Origin: RGIG5472 sp051867635
GTDB taxonomy: Bacteria; Bacillota; Clostridia; Oscillospirales; Oscillospiraceae
DNA: 5,574 nt
NCBI GenBank assembly: GCA_051867635.1
Contig: JBJDYT010000035.1
Span: 1 to 5,574 of the forward strand
Direction of reading: 5' to 3'
Shown here piece by piece: positions 5,213 to 5,574 of this stretch. Each line of letters opens with the position of its first letter. The first letter of the stretch is position 1. The position numbers were made by a program, and so were the translations under genes. The notes under the pieces are model-generated. The model saw only the letters and a program-made list of their open reading frames with translations. It was not told where the DNA came from and did not search any database.

Positions 5213-5574
5213 TTCTGCGACCCATAAGAAGGAGGAGTTCGTCCCCAACCACCCTGACATCGTGAAGATGTACACCTGCGGCCCCACGGTGTACCATTTT
5301 GCCCATATCGGCAATCTCCGCAGCTATATCATGGAGGATGTGCTGGAGAAGTTCCTGCGCTATGAGGGCTACAACGTCAAGCGCGTCATGAACATCACGG
5401 ACGTGGGGCATCTGACCTCCGACGCGGACGAGGGCGAGGACAAGATGCTCAAGGGCGCCAAGCGGGAGCATAAGAGCGTCATGGAGATCGCCCAGTTCTA
5501 TACCGACGCCTTTTTTGAGGACTGCCGCAAGCTGAACATCAAGCGGCCCGACGTGGTGGAGCCCGCCACCAACT
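5199..5574 (+). CDS. cysS: Cysteinyl-tRNA synthetase CysS, N-terminal part (3' partial)
   Basis: CysS is the class I synthetase that charges tRNA-Cys with cysteine. Only the first 125 residues are inside the window; the frame is open to the end. The family start MYLYNSATHKKEEF leads to YTCGPTVY, in which C27 is the first zinc ligand used for cysteine recognition. HIGN follows at 36-39 as the HIGH signature, then the Rossmann-fold stretch VKRVMNITDVGHLTSDADEG and EDKMLKGAKRE, and finally IAQFYTDAFFEDCRKLNI. The KMSKS loop and the remaining zinc ligands lie beyond the window. The ATG lies within the cysE end (14-bp overlap), with AAGGAG 7 nt upstream, so the two genes are cotranscribed and probably translationally coupled. 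The gene for the enzyme that charges tRNA-Cys is thus placed under the riboswitch that senses uncharged tRNA-Cys. Confidence 0.97.
   Translation, partial: MYLYNSATHKKEEFVPNHPDIVKMYTCGPTVYHFAHIGNLRSYIMEDVLEKFLRYEGYNVKRVMNITDVGHLTSDADEGEDKMLKGAKREHKSVMEIAQFYTDAFFEDCRKLNIKRPDVVEPATN

Overview
The window reads as a compact, GC-rich stretch of a Firmicutes chromosome. It is most likely from a gut-type Clostridia member, and Oscillospiraceae relatives would fit. This rests on the T-box leader (a mainly Firmicutes device), strong GGAGG-type ribosome binding sites, the Firmicutes form of RecX, and the high GC at third codon positions. The species is an inference; no rRNA is present. All genes are on the + strand.

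Region 1 (1-3340) is one apparent transcription unit: recA (5' end missing), recX, rimO and pgsA. recA/recX overlap by 11 bp and rimO/pgsA by 4 bp, recX and rimO are 46 bp apart, and a strong intrinsic terminator follows pgsA. It combines recombinational repair (RecA and its modulator RecX) with ribosomal protein S12 methylthiolation (RimO) and phosphatidylglycerol synthesis (PgsA).

Region 2 (3341-4177) is a monocistronic unit with its own sigma-A-like promoter, an unusually long leader of about 190 nt, one unrecognised membrane protein of 164 residues that is rich in Cys and Trp, and its own terminator. It is the least explained part of the window.

Region 3 (4178-5574) is a cysteine operon. 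A near-consensus promoter drives a complete T-box riboswitch, whose specifier codon can be read as UGC (Cys) and whose antiterminator and terminator can both be drawn base by base. Next come cysE (serine O-acetyltransferase, first step of cysteine synthesis) and cysS (cysteinyl-tRNA synthetase, cut by the window end), overlapping by 14 bp. Uncharged tRNA-Cys should raise both cysteine synthesis and tRNA charging capacity.

No mobile element, CRISPR array, tRNA or rRNA gene was seen. I found no clearly new multi-gene system. The best leads are the orphan membrane protein with its long leader, and the fully decodable Cys T-box.
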